DNA of 64,000 nt from Eutypella sp. D-1 (lineage: Eukaryota; Ascomycota; Sordariomycetes; Xylariales; Diatrypaceae), in NCBI GenBank assembly GCA_023313575.1, contig JAJTTP010000027.1, forward strand, positions 62,001 to 126,000. Direction: 5' to 3'. Position 1 is the first letter of the stretch; every line of letters begins with the position of its first letter. The position numbers were made by a program, and so were the translations under genes. The notes below the pieces were generated by a model, which saw only the letters and a program-made list of their open reading frames with translations, had not been told where the DNA came from and ran no database searches. Below are positions 1-11,656 of this stretch, piece after piece.

Positions 1-1103
1 TTCGCGGGGTTTCAGAGAAACCAAAAGCGGGCTTCGTCATGGCCCCGCGCCGTCTCGGTGTAATGTATAGCGAGCTTCCTGTTAGTGAGTGAATCGAAGT
101 GGGATCTTTGCACGCCAAGGCCTAACTAGAAGAAAAAGGAAACGAGTTATTCACAGGGCTGTCCAAAATAGGATGGGAAAGGATTAAGCTCGATGGGATT
201 CATGGAACCTCAAACAGATTCACAGACTGGTTAAAGTGGTAGATAGGGGAGAGGATCCTTTTTGGGTTTCAAATCTGCAATGCATCCATTCCAATGGAGA
301 AAACCCGAAGAAACCCGGCCCGGCCGAAGTCGCCCTGTCCGCTAGTAAACAAGAAAACCGTGAGATGCAGTCTGCGTGAGATGGTGTAGGATTTAGACTT
401 CGGTCTTATTGGTCCGTTCACTAAGGTGTAAGAAAGTCATAAGCAGCATTCACTGATGGCTTGCTCCGACGATCACAACGAATAGGATATATTATCAAAG
501 TCCCTATATAAGTGAATCATAGCTATACAAATCTCCTAGCTATGAACTCAGCAGAGTTTCACATGGTAATTAAGGTTCATGGTAAAGAGACCGGTTTCCA
601 TACCAAAACCAAACGAAATCAGGGCCTGAGTCGACCATTGTGGGCGGGGAGAAGGGGAACCGGCGGAGGCGGTTATTCGGTATCTCTTTAAGTTAGTCCT
701 TGAATCGGTAGATTTGACCCCGATTTCTCCTGATCTTTCTGCATTACCATGACAATGACCCAGGTGTTCGTTTTATCTCTTGACGTGATCCTCTGCAAGG
801 CCTATTTAAGAGGTCCACTTCGGCTCCCGAGATCGTCTACCGGCGCAGAAGGGTTTACTGGATTGACTAGGAACGTATTACTGGACTGGGTCCCTCCGTC
901 CGTCGACCCGAGCTTGTAGACAGATCGTCTTTCTAGTATATATCTTACGTGCATCCTGGCTGTCGTGAAACTTGATTCTAGCCCTTGGATTCTTATTGAC
1001 TTTTTATGCGTCGTTCATTGTTCTGCTGCTATCCATTTCCGTTTCGGATATCACCTTTCCTTGTATATCCTATCCTACCCCGATTCCGATTCCCATAATC
1101 GAC
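1..1103. other. Upstream region of the rhamnonate dehydratase gene
   Basis: No coding region could be supported here. The stretch is moderately AT-rich. It has TATA-like sequences near 503 (ctatataagt), 800 (ctatttaaga) and 935 (agtatatatc); the last is a plausible core promoter about 170 bp before the ATG of the downstream gene. No tRNA, repeat family or conserved exon was recognised. Confidence 0.4.
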
Positions 1104-2452
1104 ATGTCATCTGTCAGGGACTTCCCTACCGTTAAAGCCATAAGATCCTACGTGATCAGTGGCGTCGGCTCCGGAGGTGACTACCACAACGTCAAGGGCG
1201 GTCATTGGTCAGTCATCGGCTTATCCCCTCATTACGGGAGAGGGCAGGGGACACAGGTGTTAACGTTACCAATCCTAGGCTGATCGACTCGGATATCTCC
1301 ACGCCATGCTCAATCTGGGACCAGTATAAGAAGTCCCGGACCAGCTGGGGCATCAACGTGCTTGGATCCTTCTTCGTCGAAATCGAGGCCACCGATGGGA
1401 CCGTGGGCTTCGCGACGGGCTTCGGCGGCCCCCCGGCCTGCTGGCTAGTGCACCAGCACTTCGAGCGCTTCCTGATCGGCGCCGACCCCCGAAACACCAA
1501 CCTACTATTCGAGCAGATGTACCGTGCCTCCATGTTCTACGGCCGCAAAGGCCTCCCGATCGCCGTTATCTCCGTTATCGACCTGGCGCTGTGGGATTTG
1601 CTGGGGAAGCTGCGGAACGAGCCCGTGTACAAGCTGATCGGTGGCGCCGCCCGGGAACGCCTGAACTTCTACTGCACTGGCCCCGAACCCCCGGCTGCCA
1701 AGGCAATGGGTTTCTGGGGTGCCAAGGTGCCACTGCCGTTCTGCCCTGCGGATGGGCACGTGGGTCTCAAGAAGAACATCGAGTTCCTCCGCAAACACCG
1801 TGAGAGTGTCGGACCCGACTTCCCCATTATGGTCGACTGCTACATGAGCCTGAATGTGTCGTATACGATCGAGATCGCGGAGAAGACCAAGGATCTCAAT
1901 ATCAACTGGTGGGAGGAGTGCCTGTCGCCCGACGACACGGACGGGTTTGAGCAGATCAAGCGCGCGCACCCAACGCTCAAGTTCACGACAGGTGAGCACG
2001 AGTACTCGCGGTATGGATTCCGCAAGCTTGTTGAGGGCCGCAACCTTGATATCATCCAGCCGGACGTTATGTGGCTGGGCGGTATGACGGAGCTGCTCAA
2101 GGTGTCGGCGCTCGCCGCCGCGTACGACATTCCTGTGGTGCCGCACGCAAGCGGACCCTACAGCTACCACTTCGTCATCTCGCAACCCAATACTCCCTTC
2201 CAGGAATACCTGGCCAACTCGCCTGACGGGAAGAGCGTGCTCCCCGTTTTCGGCGACCTCTTCCTTGACGAACCGATCCCTACCAAGGGCTTCCTAACTA
2301 CCGCTGACCTCGACAAGCCCGGATTTGGCCTCACGCTGAATCCCGCCGCCAAGGCGAAGCTGATCCCGTCCACCTACCTGCTGACCCCGCCTCCCACGAA
2401 CGGCCTGAAGCCCGCCGAGCCGGAAGAGGAGGCTCAACCTGCCAAAAAGTAA
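1104..2452 (+). CDS. lraC: L-rhamnonate dehydratase (enolase superfamily)
   Basis: Enzyme of the non-phosphorylating fungal L-rhamnose pathway; it dehydrates L-rhamnonate to 2-keto-3-deoxy-L-rhamnonate (LRA3 in Scheffersomyces, lraC in Aspergillus). Two exons, 1104-1207 and 1279-2452, give 425 residues. The 71-bp intron (gtcagt...cctag) joins GGHW to LIDSDISTPCS, matching the HWIDDHIATP region of bacterial RhmD, which fixes the splice. The ATG at 1104 is the first Met that yields the family N-terminus. Enolase-superfamily residues are visible: metal ligands D221 (MVDCYMS), E247 (WWEECL) and E274 (TTGEHEY), and catalytic His at about 324 (VVPHASGPYSYH). The C-terminal 25 residues are a Pro/Glu-rich tail (KPAEPEEEAQPAKK). 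No other rhamnose-pathway gene lies in the window. A zinc-cluster regulator follows on the same strand 2.3 kb downstream. Confidence 0.93.
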
Positions 2453-4746
2453 GGTGCTTTTTGGAAAGGAATCCCAGATACCACCCACAACCATCGGCGC
2501 GCGCGACCGCGCCAATGGAAATGCCCTCTTAGTCTAGCGGCCTACCCCAGCCATGAGCTGAGGGTTACTGTGTATAGACTACGCAGCCACAGCAAAGGAA
2601 TCACCTACAAAGACCAGGAAAGTCCCGAGGCAAGCCATAGTTATGATCTATAGCGGATCTGTTTTTATCTTAGACCTTGGACATACATTGCCATACATAG
2701 TTACTTGTTTGTATACATAAACATACATAGTTCTATACCTACAAACAACAATAAGTATGAACCCAATGACCCAATTCGCATATGGGTGATGTTCTAAATA
2801 TGTCAAGTTGCAGTCAGGACACTGCCTAGACATCTCACCCACCCGAGGCCACCAATCCGCCTTTTACTTTCCAAACGTGAATACCTTCGTTTTCTTAAAA
2901 AGTAGCGCATTAAAACCGAGAACAAAATAATGAAGAGGCTCGTTTCCCCAAACCGAGGATAATCACAGGCACACCGAAAAAGAAATCCCGTCGGTTAGCG
3001 GCATGAACCAATGGCTGGCTACAAGTATGCATGGGCGCGGCGCGGTTCTAATTAGTGTATTTAGCTCGTGGACTACAAGGGGGTTCCCTCCACTCAGGCA
3101 TTATCGTGTTGCCCTCCGAAGCCACCCCCAGCACCCACCTCTTCTCCGCATTACCAAGGCCATAATGGCAGTTTCCCCGCACTCACGCGAGCATCCCATT
3201 TGTTCACGAGCGTACGGAGTAGCACTTTGATTACAATAAAGAGCGGCTCGGAATGCATATGGTTTATATCGGGTGAGTCGGGGGGGGAAGAGACGGTTGG
3301 AGGAGATGGATGGGATGGATTTTCACTCGATGTGGTGTCTCCCAGATACAATCTACAATGGACCTGGGGCCTGTCCTGAGAGCAGAAGAAGAAGCCAACC
3401 AATCTGATCCAGACTCTGCTAATGTTACATCGCACCCGTGCCGCTTCCCGATTCATGAGAAATGTCCTATTGGTGAATCTCGGGGGATAAAGTATCGGTA
3501 ACCCCCAGATCTGCAAACCCCAAAAATTTGACACCATGAACCCAGGCTCTCCGGGACTAACAGCTTGGCCTACTTACTACTGCTATTACTTGGTTCTTTA
3601 GTATGTAGTTTAGGTATGTGGATGAATTGGGGAGATGGGATGAAAGTATGGATAGACCGGGACGGGATGATGACTTTTATGTCTGGCTTCTCTCTCTACA
3701 CTTAATCCTAAGTAATAGTAAACTCTCGAATAAAACATGAACAAAAAACAATAAGATGAAGTTCGAGAATTCCTAACCCGGCCCTCCACAGAATCCAACC
3801 ACTGTGAGCAGCGACCAGTGGAATGAACGAACTGGGCTGCACACCGGCTCCGACATATACGCACACACAAATCGAACAACTTTTCCATGAAGTGAAGGAG
3901 GGAATTGTGATCTACTGTAAGTGGTTTACTTACCTCTGCACCGAAATACGGGAAGGAACTTGCCGAATCACAACCAGCGAGCCCGAGGAGTCCTGCTTGT
4001 TTTTCTGTCTTTTCTTCCTTGATCTCAGGTGCACGTTCGACCGACCGACCGACGGACGACCTACATAACTGGAGGGAAGACGAGGCCCACCACGGGGGTT
4101 ACGCGGGGACTATTTTCAATTCAATCCCTCGTGCCCAAAATACTCGTGACTAAGTTAGGTAGTTCTTTCTCACTAACTAGTCCCCTAACAGTTTACTGAA
4201 GTCTAAAAAAAAATAAAATAAAAAGGGATAGGCCGCTTTTTCCCCCTTTCTCTCTCACTCTTTCCCACTTGAGCGAGCTTGAGTTCGCCCCCTTCTACTC
4301 AACATTACCCCGAACCTCCTTAGAAATCTTTTTTTTCTTCGCTCGCGCAATACCGCGCGCCACTTGGCTGGGGGGGCTCTGGCCGTGACCCGGGAGGATT
4401 GCGACCCCGAACCTTACCTACCTCTTAAGTAATTGAGACCGATAGAATTGACACCGAAAGAACCGAGCCGTCTCCCCCCTTCCCCTTCCCCGCCCACCCC
4501 CGTTATCTGTTCAAGACATTAGGCGTGTACAAGCAAGCGAGTTCCGGCTGGCGCTGCTGCTAGTGCCTGCTCGCTAGGTAAGGCGCCTGAGCCCGGCCAG
4601 ACGGGCACGCACGCACGCACGCAGTCACGCACGCAGGGCCCGCCCGCCCATTCTCACCTTGTGTCCCCATTGGGGAATTTTTATTTCATTTTATTTTATA
4701 TTACCTGTTTTACGTCTACTTTCTGGTGGCGGCTCCTTTCGGAACA
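2453..4746. other. Intergenic region and probable long 5' leader of the zinc-cluster regulator
   Basis: No exon of a recognisable protein was found on either strand; the open frames are short and lack codon structure. The region holds a CGCA-type tetranucleotide run near 4607-4637, pyrimidine-rich tracts at 4237-4265 and 4441-4500, and a poly-T stretch near 4328. Pyrimidine tracts just upstream of the ATG at 4747 are typical of promoters and leaders of large fungal regulatory genes. Confidence 0.4.
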
Positions 4747-7700
4747 ATGCAGGCGGCTCAGCCGCCGCCCTCGACAGGCCCACTGCATCACCATCGGGGT
4801 ATCTCGCCGGGAACTAGTAAGCCGGAGCCCGATAGCGATGATGATGGTGGTGGCGGTGGTGGTGGGAATAGGCAAAACCTTAGCGAGGACGATATCGATA
4901 ATGAGGACGACCATGATGATGGGCTTAGCGCCTCGCGGAACGGCAAGCGCAAGAGACCGATCTCTGTCTCGTAAGTAGACCGCCGGTAGTTCCCGTCTGC
5001 ATTGCCGTCCTTGGTTCACCTTGGGGAAAAAGGGGCGGTTGAGGCGATTCCTGTCTCAAGGGGTATTTACCCGTATAGCTGGATGGAGAAGTGTTCGGGG
5101 AATCATTGCATATTCCACATCCTCTGCCCACTTTCTCTCTGGTGCGATGTAAACATACCTACCTGCCTATCGTATCACCACTGCATAATATAGACCTACC
5201 TAACATGTCTTCCTTGTCTCCATCATCCCCGGTCACTTCACCGCGCTCGCCGCCACTATCCCCGTCTCCGCATGTACCTCCACACTCGCCTACCCCAAGG
5301 CTGGACCCCGAGATCCCCACCGCCGCCTCATTAGTTCGTGGTAACGTGAGAACCTTTGCTAACTTGCACCCGATCCCAAGATGCGAATGTTGTAAGCAGC
5401 GCAAGGTTCGTAACCCACATACTATCATCAGTGTTCCTCCATGTTACCTCAAAGCTGCCCCCTCTTATCATCTAGTAGTAACCCTCAGCTAAACAAAACG
5501 CAACATGTAGGTAAAATGCGATCGCGGCCAGCCGTCATGCGGGTGGTGCAAGCGCAACGCGGTGTTCTGCGAGTATCGCGAGCGGAAGAAGCCCGGACTA
5601 CGGGCGGGCTACGGCAAGGAGCTCGAGCAGCGGCTCGATAGGCTCGAGGAGATCCTCAAGACGCACTCGGAGATCCTGCAGAACTCCTCGTACGTCCACA
5701 ATGCCGCCGCCGCCGCCGCCATGGCGGGGGCGCCCACCTCTGCCGCGAGCGTGCGCAATAGCATCCCCGGCAGCCTCCCCAGCGACCACGGCACGCCGCG
5801 GGAACCCGGGCCGCTGTTCCGACAGCAGCAGTCGCAGGGCGAGCCCACCATGAGGACCCCGCAGGCTGAGACGGCGCTGTTCCTGCAGAAGCCGTCGTCG
5901 TTCCCGCCGACGTCGCAGTCGCTCGAGTTTGGCGGCATGCATCACCACCCCCACCCACACCATCCTCACCATCACCCCCAGACGCCATCGATCCACTCCA
6001 TGCACGACGGCTTCCAGCCCCAGATGCCGCTCGCCGGGATCTCCCCGCCGGGCCAGCTGCCAGCGCTGCAGCCGTCCGCGGCGGCGCAGGAGTACTACGG
6101 CACGTCGCAGCAACATCAACAGCACCACCAAAGCGTGACGTCGCCGGGGCTGGGGATCGGGCAGGGCCAGAGCCAGGCGCAGATCTCGTCGGACCAGGAC
6201 CTACCGCCGTATGACCTACTATACGCGCTAGCGGACCTGTACTTCAAGCACATCAACACGTGGTGTCCGATCCTGCACCGAAAGACGACCTTGGACTCGC
6301 TGTTCGGCCCCTCGACGCTCGATGAGACGGACCGGATCCTGCTGCACGCGATCGTGGCGACGACGCTGCGGTACTCGACGGACCCGCGGCTCACGGAGGA
6401 GCGGCGGCGGCACTACCACCGGACGTCGAAGCAGCGGGTGATCCTGTACGGGATCGAGAACTCGTCGGTGAAGTCGCTGCAGGCGATGGTGATCCTAGCG
6501 CTGGACCTCTGCGGCGACAGCAACGGCCCACCCGGCTGGAACCTCATGGCGCTGATCACGCGGTCCGTGGTGCAGCTGGGTCTGGCGGTGGAGAGCAACT
6601 CGTTCTCGGTGTCGCCCAACTACACGTCCATCTACACGCTGCGGGCGATGATCCTGCCAGAGCCGCGCGACTTCATCGAGGAGGAGTCGCGCCGCCGCCT
6701 GTTCTGGATGGTCTACCTGCTCGACCGGTACGCGACGCTGGCCACGGCGTTCGAGTTCGCCCTGGACGACCGCGAGATCGACCGCACGCTGCCGTGCCGC
6801 GACGATCTCTGGATTAAGAACCAGAAGGTCGAGACGCGGTGGTTCCGCGCCGGCCTAGGGGCGCAGCAGCAATCACCGACATCGTCGTCGTCACCGGCGG
6901 CAGTGGCAGCAGCTGCAGCTGCAGCAAACACAGGGGTGGGAGCGGACCCATCGATGCTGCCGGACCACGACACCAACAAGCCGGAGAACCTCGGGGCGTT
7001 CTCGTACTACATCGAGATCCTGGGGATCCTGTCGCAGGTGCACAAGTTCCTGAAGCAGCCGGTGGACATCAGCGCGCTGGGGGACGTGGAGCAGTGGCAG
7101 ATGCGGTACAAGGAGCTAGACCAGCTGCTGACGGGGTGGAAGTTCGGGCTGCCGGGGGAGTACGGCAACATGGCGAAGCTGTTCCAACCCGGGTCGGCCA
7201 AGTCGCTGACGAGCGCGTGGGTGATGCTGCACGCGACGTACCACACGGCGGTGATCCGACTGCACTCGTCGGCGGCATACCCGACGACGCGGTCGCCGAT
7301 CTTCACGCCCTCGTACAGCGCGAGCCAGCGGTGCCACGGCGCCGTGGAGAACATCGCCGCCCTCGGCGAGTTCGCCGTCCAGCACGGCATGCTGTCCAAG
7401 CTGGGCCCCCCGTTCGCGTTCACCCTCTGGGTCGCCGCCCGTCTGCTCCTCGTCCACGGCTCCACCGTCGAGCACAAGCTCAGCCCACAGATCGGGTTCC
7501 TGGTCGACACGCTAAGGGAGATGGGACGCTGGTGGCCCGTGGCCGCCCGGTACTGTGAGCTGTTGCAGCGGGTGCTGGACGAGCACAGCGACAGCGAGAG
7601 GGCGGTGGGGCCCGCGGGCGAGCGCGTGACGCCGTCGTCCGTCCGCATACTCGCCGATATGCGCCGCACGGCGTTCGATCTCGACTTCCTCATCAGTCGG

Positions 7701-8117
7701 CAGCCCCGCCATCTCGCCGGCGCGCCGAGCCGCGTCCCCAGCGTCACGCCCGCCCGCACCCCGGCCCCCAACGAGCTCGAGTACCTCGACGTCTTCGACT
7801 TCTTCAACGTGCCCCGTCTGCCCTTCACCGCCAATACTACTAATAATAATCATAACCACATCAACAACAACAACGATCTCAACTCCTCGACACAACAGCA
7901 GCAGCAGCAGCACACCGGGGTGAGCAATGGTAACGACGGGGCGGTCGGCGGCGGCAATACTAGTAATGATGGCGATGACGGCAACAACAATAATAACAAC
8001 AATAGTAATGGCAACAATCACAACGGCGCCTCGAACGGCGTGCTGACGAACGAGTTCAACATCACGAATTTCATGATGGACGCGAGTAGCGATTGGCTTT
8101 TCAAAGCGCCCGGCTAG
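4747..8117 (+). CDS. Zn(II)2Cys6 fungal-specific transcription factor with Asn/Gln-rich tail
   Basis: Nuclear DNA-binding regulator. Three exons, 4747-4970, 5381-5405 (25 nt) and 5511-8117, give 951 residues. The zinc cluster is complete only when the 25-nt exon is included: C76-x2-C79-x6-C86-x6-C93-x2-C96-x6-C103, followed by the linker ERKKPGLRAGYGKELEQRLD and a short coiled dimerisation segment (LDRLEEILKTHSEIL). The fungal transcription factor middle homology region lies at about 315-560 (YFKHINTWCPILHRKTT; RRRLFWMVYLLDRYATL). Low-complexity parts are an acidic/Gly run before the cluster, a His/Pro/Gln-rich linker (about 220-310) and a tail from about 865 rich in Asn, Gln and Gly. The ATG at 4747 has A at -3. 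Intron 1 is long (410 bp); intron 2 has a weak donor (gttcgt). The target genes are not known. Its position next to lraC makes an L-rhamnose regulator (RhaR/TRC1-like) possible but unproven. Confidence 0.88.
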
Positions 8118-9159
8118 TAAAATTTATATAAGCCAAGCCAACAGCGATAAGGAGTGAAGGGGGTGTTTGTAAGTTGGTGTTAACAATCAAAAATGTTCGG
8201 GGGGTGGGAGATGACGAGAGGGTGGAATTTGTGACCATATACTTACTTTTATAACCGCGACCAATACCCGAACGGCCCTGTACCTATACTTATCTATCTG
8301 TCTACCTGTCTGTCTAGTATTCTGTTACAAGCGGCACGCGCATTTATATATTTGAAAAGGAAATAAGATAGGAGAGAGATGCGATGTGATGTCAGGAGGA
8401 GAATGACTGAATGAATGTATTACGGGACTTGTATGGTACATGGAGGAATTGGAGACACGGACACGGACACGGGAGATGATAGTTGCAAAGCCTAGCCTGG
8501 TTTCATACCTGCCTTGGGAGGGAACATATGGTTTACTACTTAGCAAGCGAGTGACGGCGGGATCTTGTCATGATGTCCTACATATCCATATCAGACGCCG
8601 TAGGTGCGTGTATTGTATTTGCGTGGAGGGGTAAGAGAAAGTTACATTAGCTACTCTAGTTAGTGCATGTTCCGTTCATATGCTAGGAGTGATCACTTGG
8701 GATATTCGAGATGGGTATTCTGGCTGATATTTACGATGCTGTCAGGTTCGAGTCGGGTCAGAGCATCACCCAGGAGCGACACGGAAAAGACAGGCACACA
8801 CACACACACACACAGAAAGAGAGAAAAGAAAAAGTCAGGCGTCAAGATCATTGATTCCATTTCAATGCCATACATGCAGAAGCCCAGCGCGGTAGAATCA
8901 TTACGACCGAACGGGGCGTCAAGGGTAAAAGAGACCCAACCATAGACTCCGAATTTGCAACCGCCTCCCTCAGAAGAAGATATCACTTCCTTTTTCTCAC
9001 TCAGAAGAGATCCTCGGTTTTTTTTCCATATGACACCGTCTAGATCTACTGGAAGGAGTAGTAGTAGTAGTAGTAATAGGTAACCTAGGTAGAGGCACCC
9101 CGGTATATGTTCATATGTTGTTGTTCTTGTTGTTACTTCGTGTCGTGTGGGTATGTCCC
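8118..9159. other. Convergent intergenic region
   Basis: Shared 3' flank between the plus-strand regulator and the minus-strand eL19 gene. It contains an (AC)n microsatellite at about 8795-8814 and a (TAG)n run near 9058-9074. No protein or RNA gene was recognised; ggttcgagtc near 8746 resembles a tRNA B box but no cloverleaf forms around it. Confidence 0.4.
8795..8814. repeat. (AC)n dinucleotide microsatellite
   Basis: About ten tandem AC/CA dinucleotides, seen directly, in the 3' flank of the zinc-cluster regulator. Confidence 0.85.
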
Positions 9160-10546
9160 TTACGCAGCAGCCTCCTCTTCTTCGCCGGCCAGGGCATTTC
9201 GCTTGGCGGCCTGCCTCTCCAACTTGCGCTCGCGAGCAGCCTTGTTCTTCGCCCGCTTGGCGTCCATCTCCTCCTGGATAGCGCGCTCACGAGCCTTCTC
9301 GGCCTTGGCACGGTGGATCTAAAAGAACATGTCATGTTAATATGAGAGAATATAGAAAAGCCAGAGAAAGGAAGGGGAAAAAAAAACGTACGTGCTCGAC
9401 CAGGGCGCGCTTGTGCTTGAAGGTGTTACCCTTGCTGGAGTGGTACAGTTCGTGGTAGAGGTGCTTGTCGATCTTGCCGCTGGCACGGTACTTGACTAGG
9501 AGACGGCGGAGGACACGAAGACGGCGCATCCAGAGAACCTGCTGAGGCATACGGGCATCGGCGGTACCCTTGCGCTTACCGAAGCCACGGTGACGGCCTT
9601 CACGGCGAGCGGCGTTCAGCTCACGGGCACGGGATCTGGAGTGCATGGCGACGGGCTTGCGGATGATGAGGCCATCGCTGACGAGTTTGCGGATGGTCTG
9701 ACGGGAGTTGGCGTTGGAGATCTCGTTCACCTCGTTGGGATCAAGCCAGATCTTGTTCTTGCCGCAGCCGATGACCGACGAGGCCAGGCGCTTCTGAGTG
9801 CGGAGGTTGACCCTGTTGATTGGAAGAGAGGATTGATTAGTATTTGTTCTATAAATATCCCTTTGAATATTCCATTTCATAATCATCTCTTGTAATGTTC
9901 ATAATCATCTCTTGCAATGGAGTCATTCGTTCACTAATCTAATGGGATGGTGGATGGAGGAATGAAGGGGTGGATGGATATGATGACGAAGAACAAGCTC
10001 TGTGGATTCTGCGGCGATGGCGATGACGATGACGATGAGAATGACAATGGCAACGCCGATTTCGAGGAAGATGGCGATATAGATATTCAGAATATTGGCA
10101 ATTTCGACACCGGAGCACGGGACCACGGGACCAAAGTCGGGATGTCGATGATCGATGATGTTGTCAAAATCCGTCGGAGTAGCAGGATAATCGATTCAAG
10201 TCGAGTATTATTATTCGGATGTCGTTCATGTCGTTCATGTCGTCCATTTGTGGTGGTTTGGAGGTTTTGGGGTTTTCTTCTTCTTTTGGTCGTGTGTTCG
10301 TGTATTCGTACGCTCGATTTCGTAGAAAAACCAATACTCGAATCCGGATTCCATCGTCCATCGTCATCACCACACAAATGCAAAATCGTGGAGTGGGTGC
10401 TGGTGCTGGGGGATATTTCCATCCATTCTCATTCCCTTCATTCGCTCCCTCCTCCTCTTTCCATCAAAATTGTAGGGGATAACAACAACAATAACACAAC
10501 ATCAAAATCAAATTCAAATTCAAATTCAATCGATCAATACTTACAT
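9160..10546 (-). CDS. rpl19: 60S ribosomal protein eL19
   Basis: Structural component of the large cytoplasmic ribosomal subunit. Three coding exons on the minus strand: 10546-10545 (only AT), 9812-9392 and 9318-9160, giving 193 residues. The start codon is split, AT in exon 1 and G at the start of exon 2, so the protein begins [11 protein letters not shown] as in fungal eL19. Family signatures are visible: [49 protein letters not shown] and [12 protein letters not shown], then a basic helical tail ending EEEEAAA. Intron 1 is 732 bp (donor gtaagt) and intron 2 is 73 bp (gtacgt...tctttt-ag). A large first intron just after the start codon is common in ribosomal protein genes. No C/D snoRNA boxes with sensible spacing were found in intron 1; an H/ACA RNA cannot be excluded by eye. 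Confidence 0.95.
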
Positions 10547-11656
10547 CTTGAAGAAATTGAAGCCCGGTCAGTGATGGTCTGGTTTTGCTGTGGGTTAGTA
10601 AAAAAGGCGGCGGGGGCGGGTGTGGTGGTGTAGAGGGAAGTGAGGACTCGAGATATCGGAAAATCGGTTTTGTAAAAAAAGGGTTTGGGAAGGGGAAAAA
10701 AATTAAGAGTGGAAGGGCAGGGCTAAAGTGAGAGGGGTCCGTCTGTCCTCTCAGTGGGTAGTGGTAGTGGTTAGGTTAGGTAGACCAGTTGTCGGCAGTA
10801 GCTACTTAGCACACACAACACTGAGATTAACCTGTACCTTGGTGTATCTGGTGTATCTGCTCTATCTAATGTACTGAATTGTGGAGCCACTTCCCAATCG
10901 CTGCCAGCAAATCTCGATCAATAATGAGTAATTCTAACTCATTATCAATAATTTTCGCACTAACGCTGGGAAAAAGTGCTCTGTTACGGGTACTTCGGTA
11001 CGAGAGTACTTGGATGGTAATATGGTGCAAATTCCCCCAATTTGTGGAGTCTAAACCTAATCCGTACCACTAAGCGAGGGCATTTTTACTAGTCACATGA
11101 CCATCGGGGAGCCTTAGGTTGCTAGGAAATTGCCAGCTGTTGCCGACTGGCAAGCTAAACAAAACAGTACTCGAGACTCCTGAACCCCTGACTTTGTTTC
11201 TAGCGAACTTCTGGTAATTGCTTTTCAGAGGTGGTTTGTCGCATACTTCATCTAGGTTCCTGTTAAGCTTGTACCATTAATCATAAAAGCCTGGATAGAA
11301 CTATCCGATAGAACCTAGTAGGACTGCTGTACAGAATGATAGCCAGCCTAATCCCCAAGAGAGATGTTAAGGTCAGATTTATATCGGAAAGGCTATCTCT
11401 AGGTTAGCCAGAAGCACTTATATATATATGAAGGGAGCGAGGCGTAAAGGTGAGTAAGTCTCGATGCACCTGGGTTCCGTAAGCCCATACACCACGAACA
11501 CGTTCCAATCTACTGCAATAACCACTTTTTCAATCCTCACAGTAGCGTAGTACAGGCAACGCCACGCATCTCATGTTCATGTTCATGTAATCTCATGTAA
11601 TCTCATCTCATATCACATCTCTCTCCTTTTATTTTCCATCCCCCCCCAACCCCCCC
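10547..11656. other. eL19 promoter and GCN1 3' flank
   Basis: Both neighbours are on the minus strand, so the right part is the GCN1 3' region and the left part the eL19 promoter. A ggttaggttagg direct repeat near 10770 and poly-A/G runs lie just upstream of the eL19 leader. No gene was recognised. Confidence 0.4.

Noticed and set aside
5598..6131. Long antisense open frame over the zinc-cluster regulator
   Set aside because: Arises from GC-rich codon bias of the real gene on the other strand; Arg/Leu-rich low-complexity product.
8742..8760. tRNA B-box-like ggttcgagtc
   Set aside because: No acceptor stem, D-arm or anticodon arm forms around it on the correct side.
9813..10544. C/D snoRNA in the long eL19 intron
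   Set aside because: The only TGATGA on the minus strand has no CTGA within 60-110 nt downstream.
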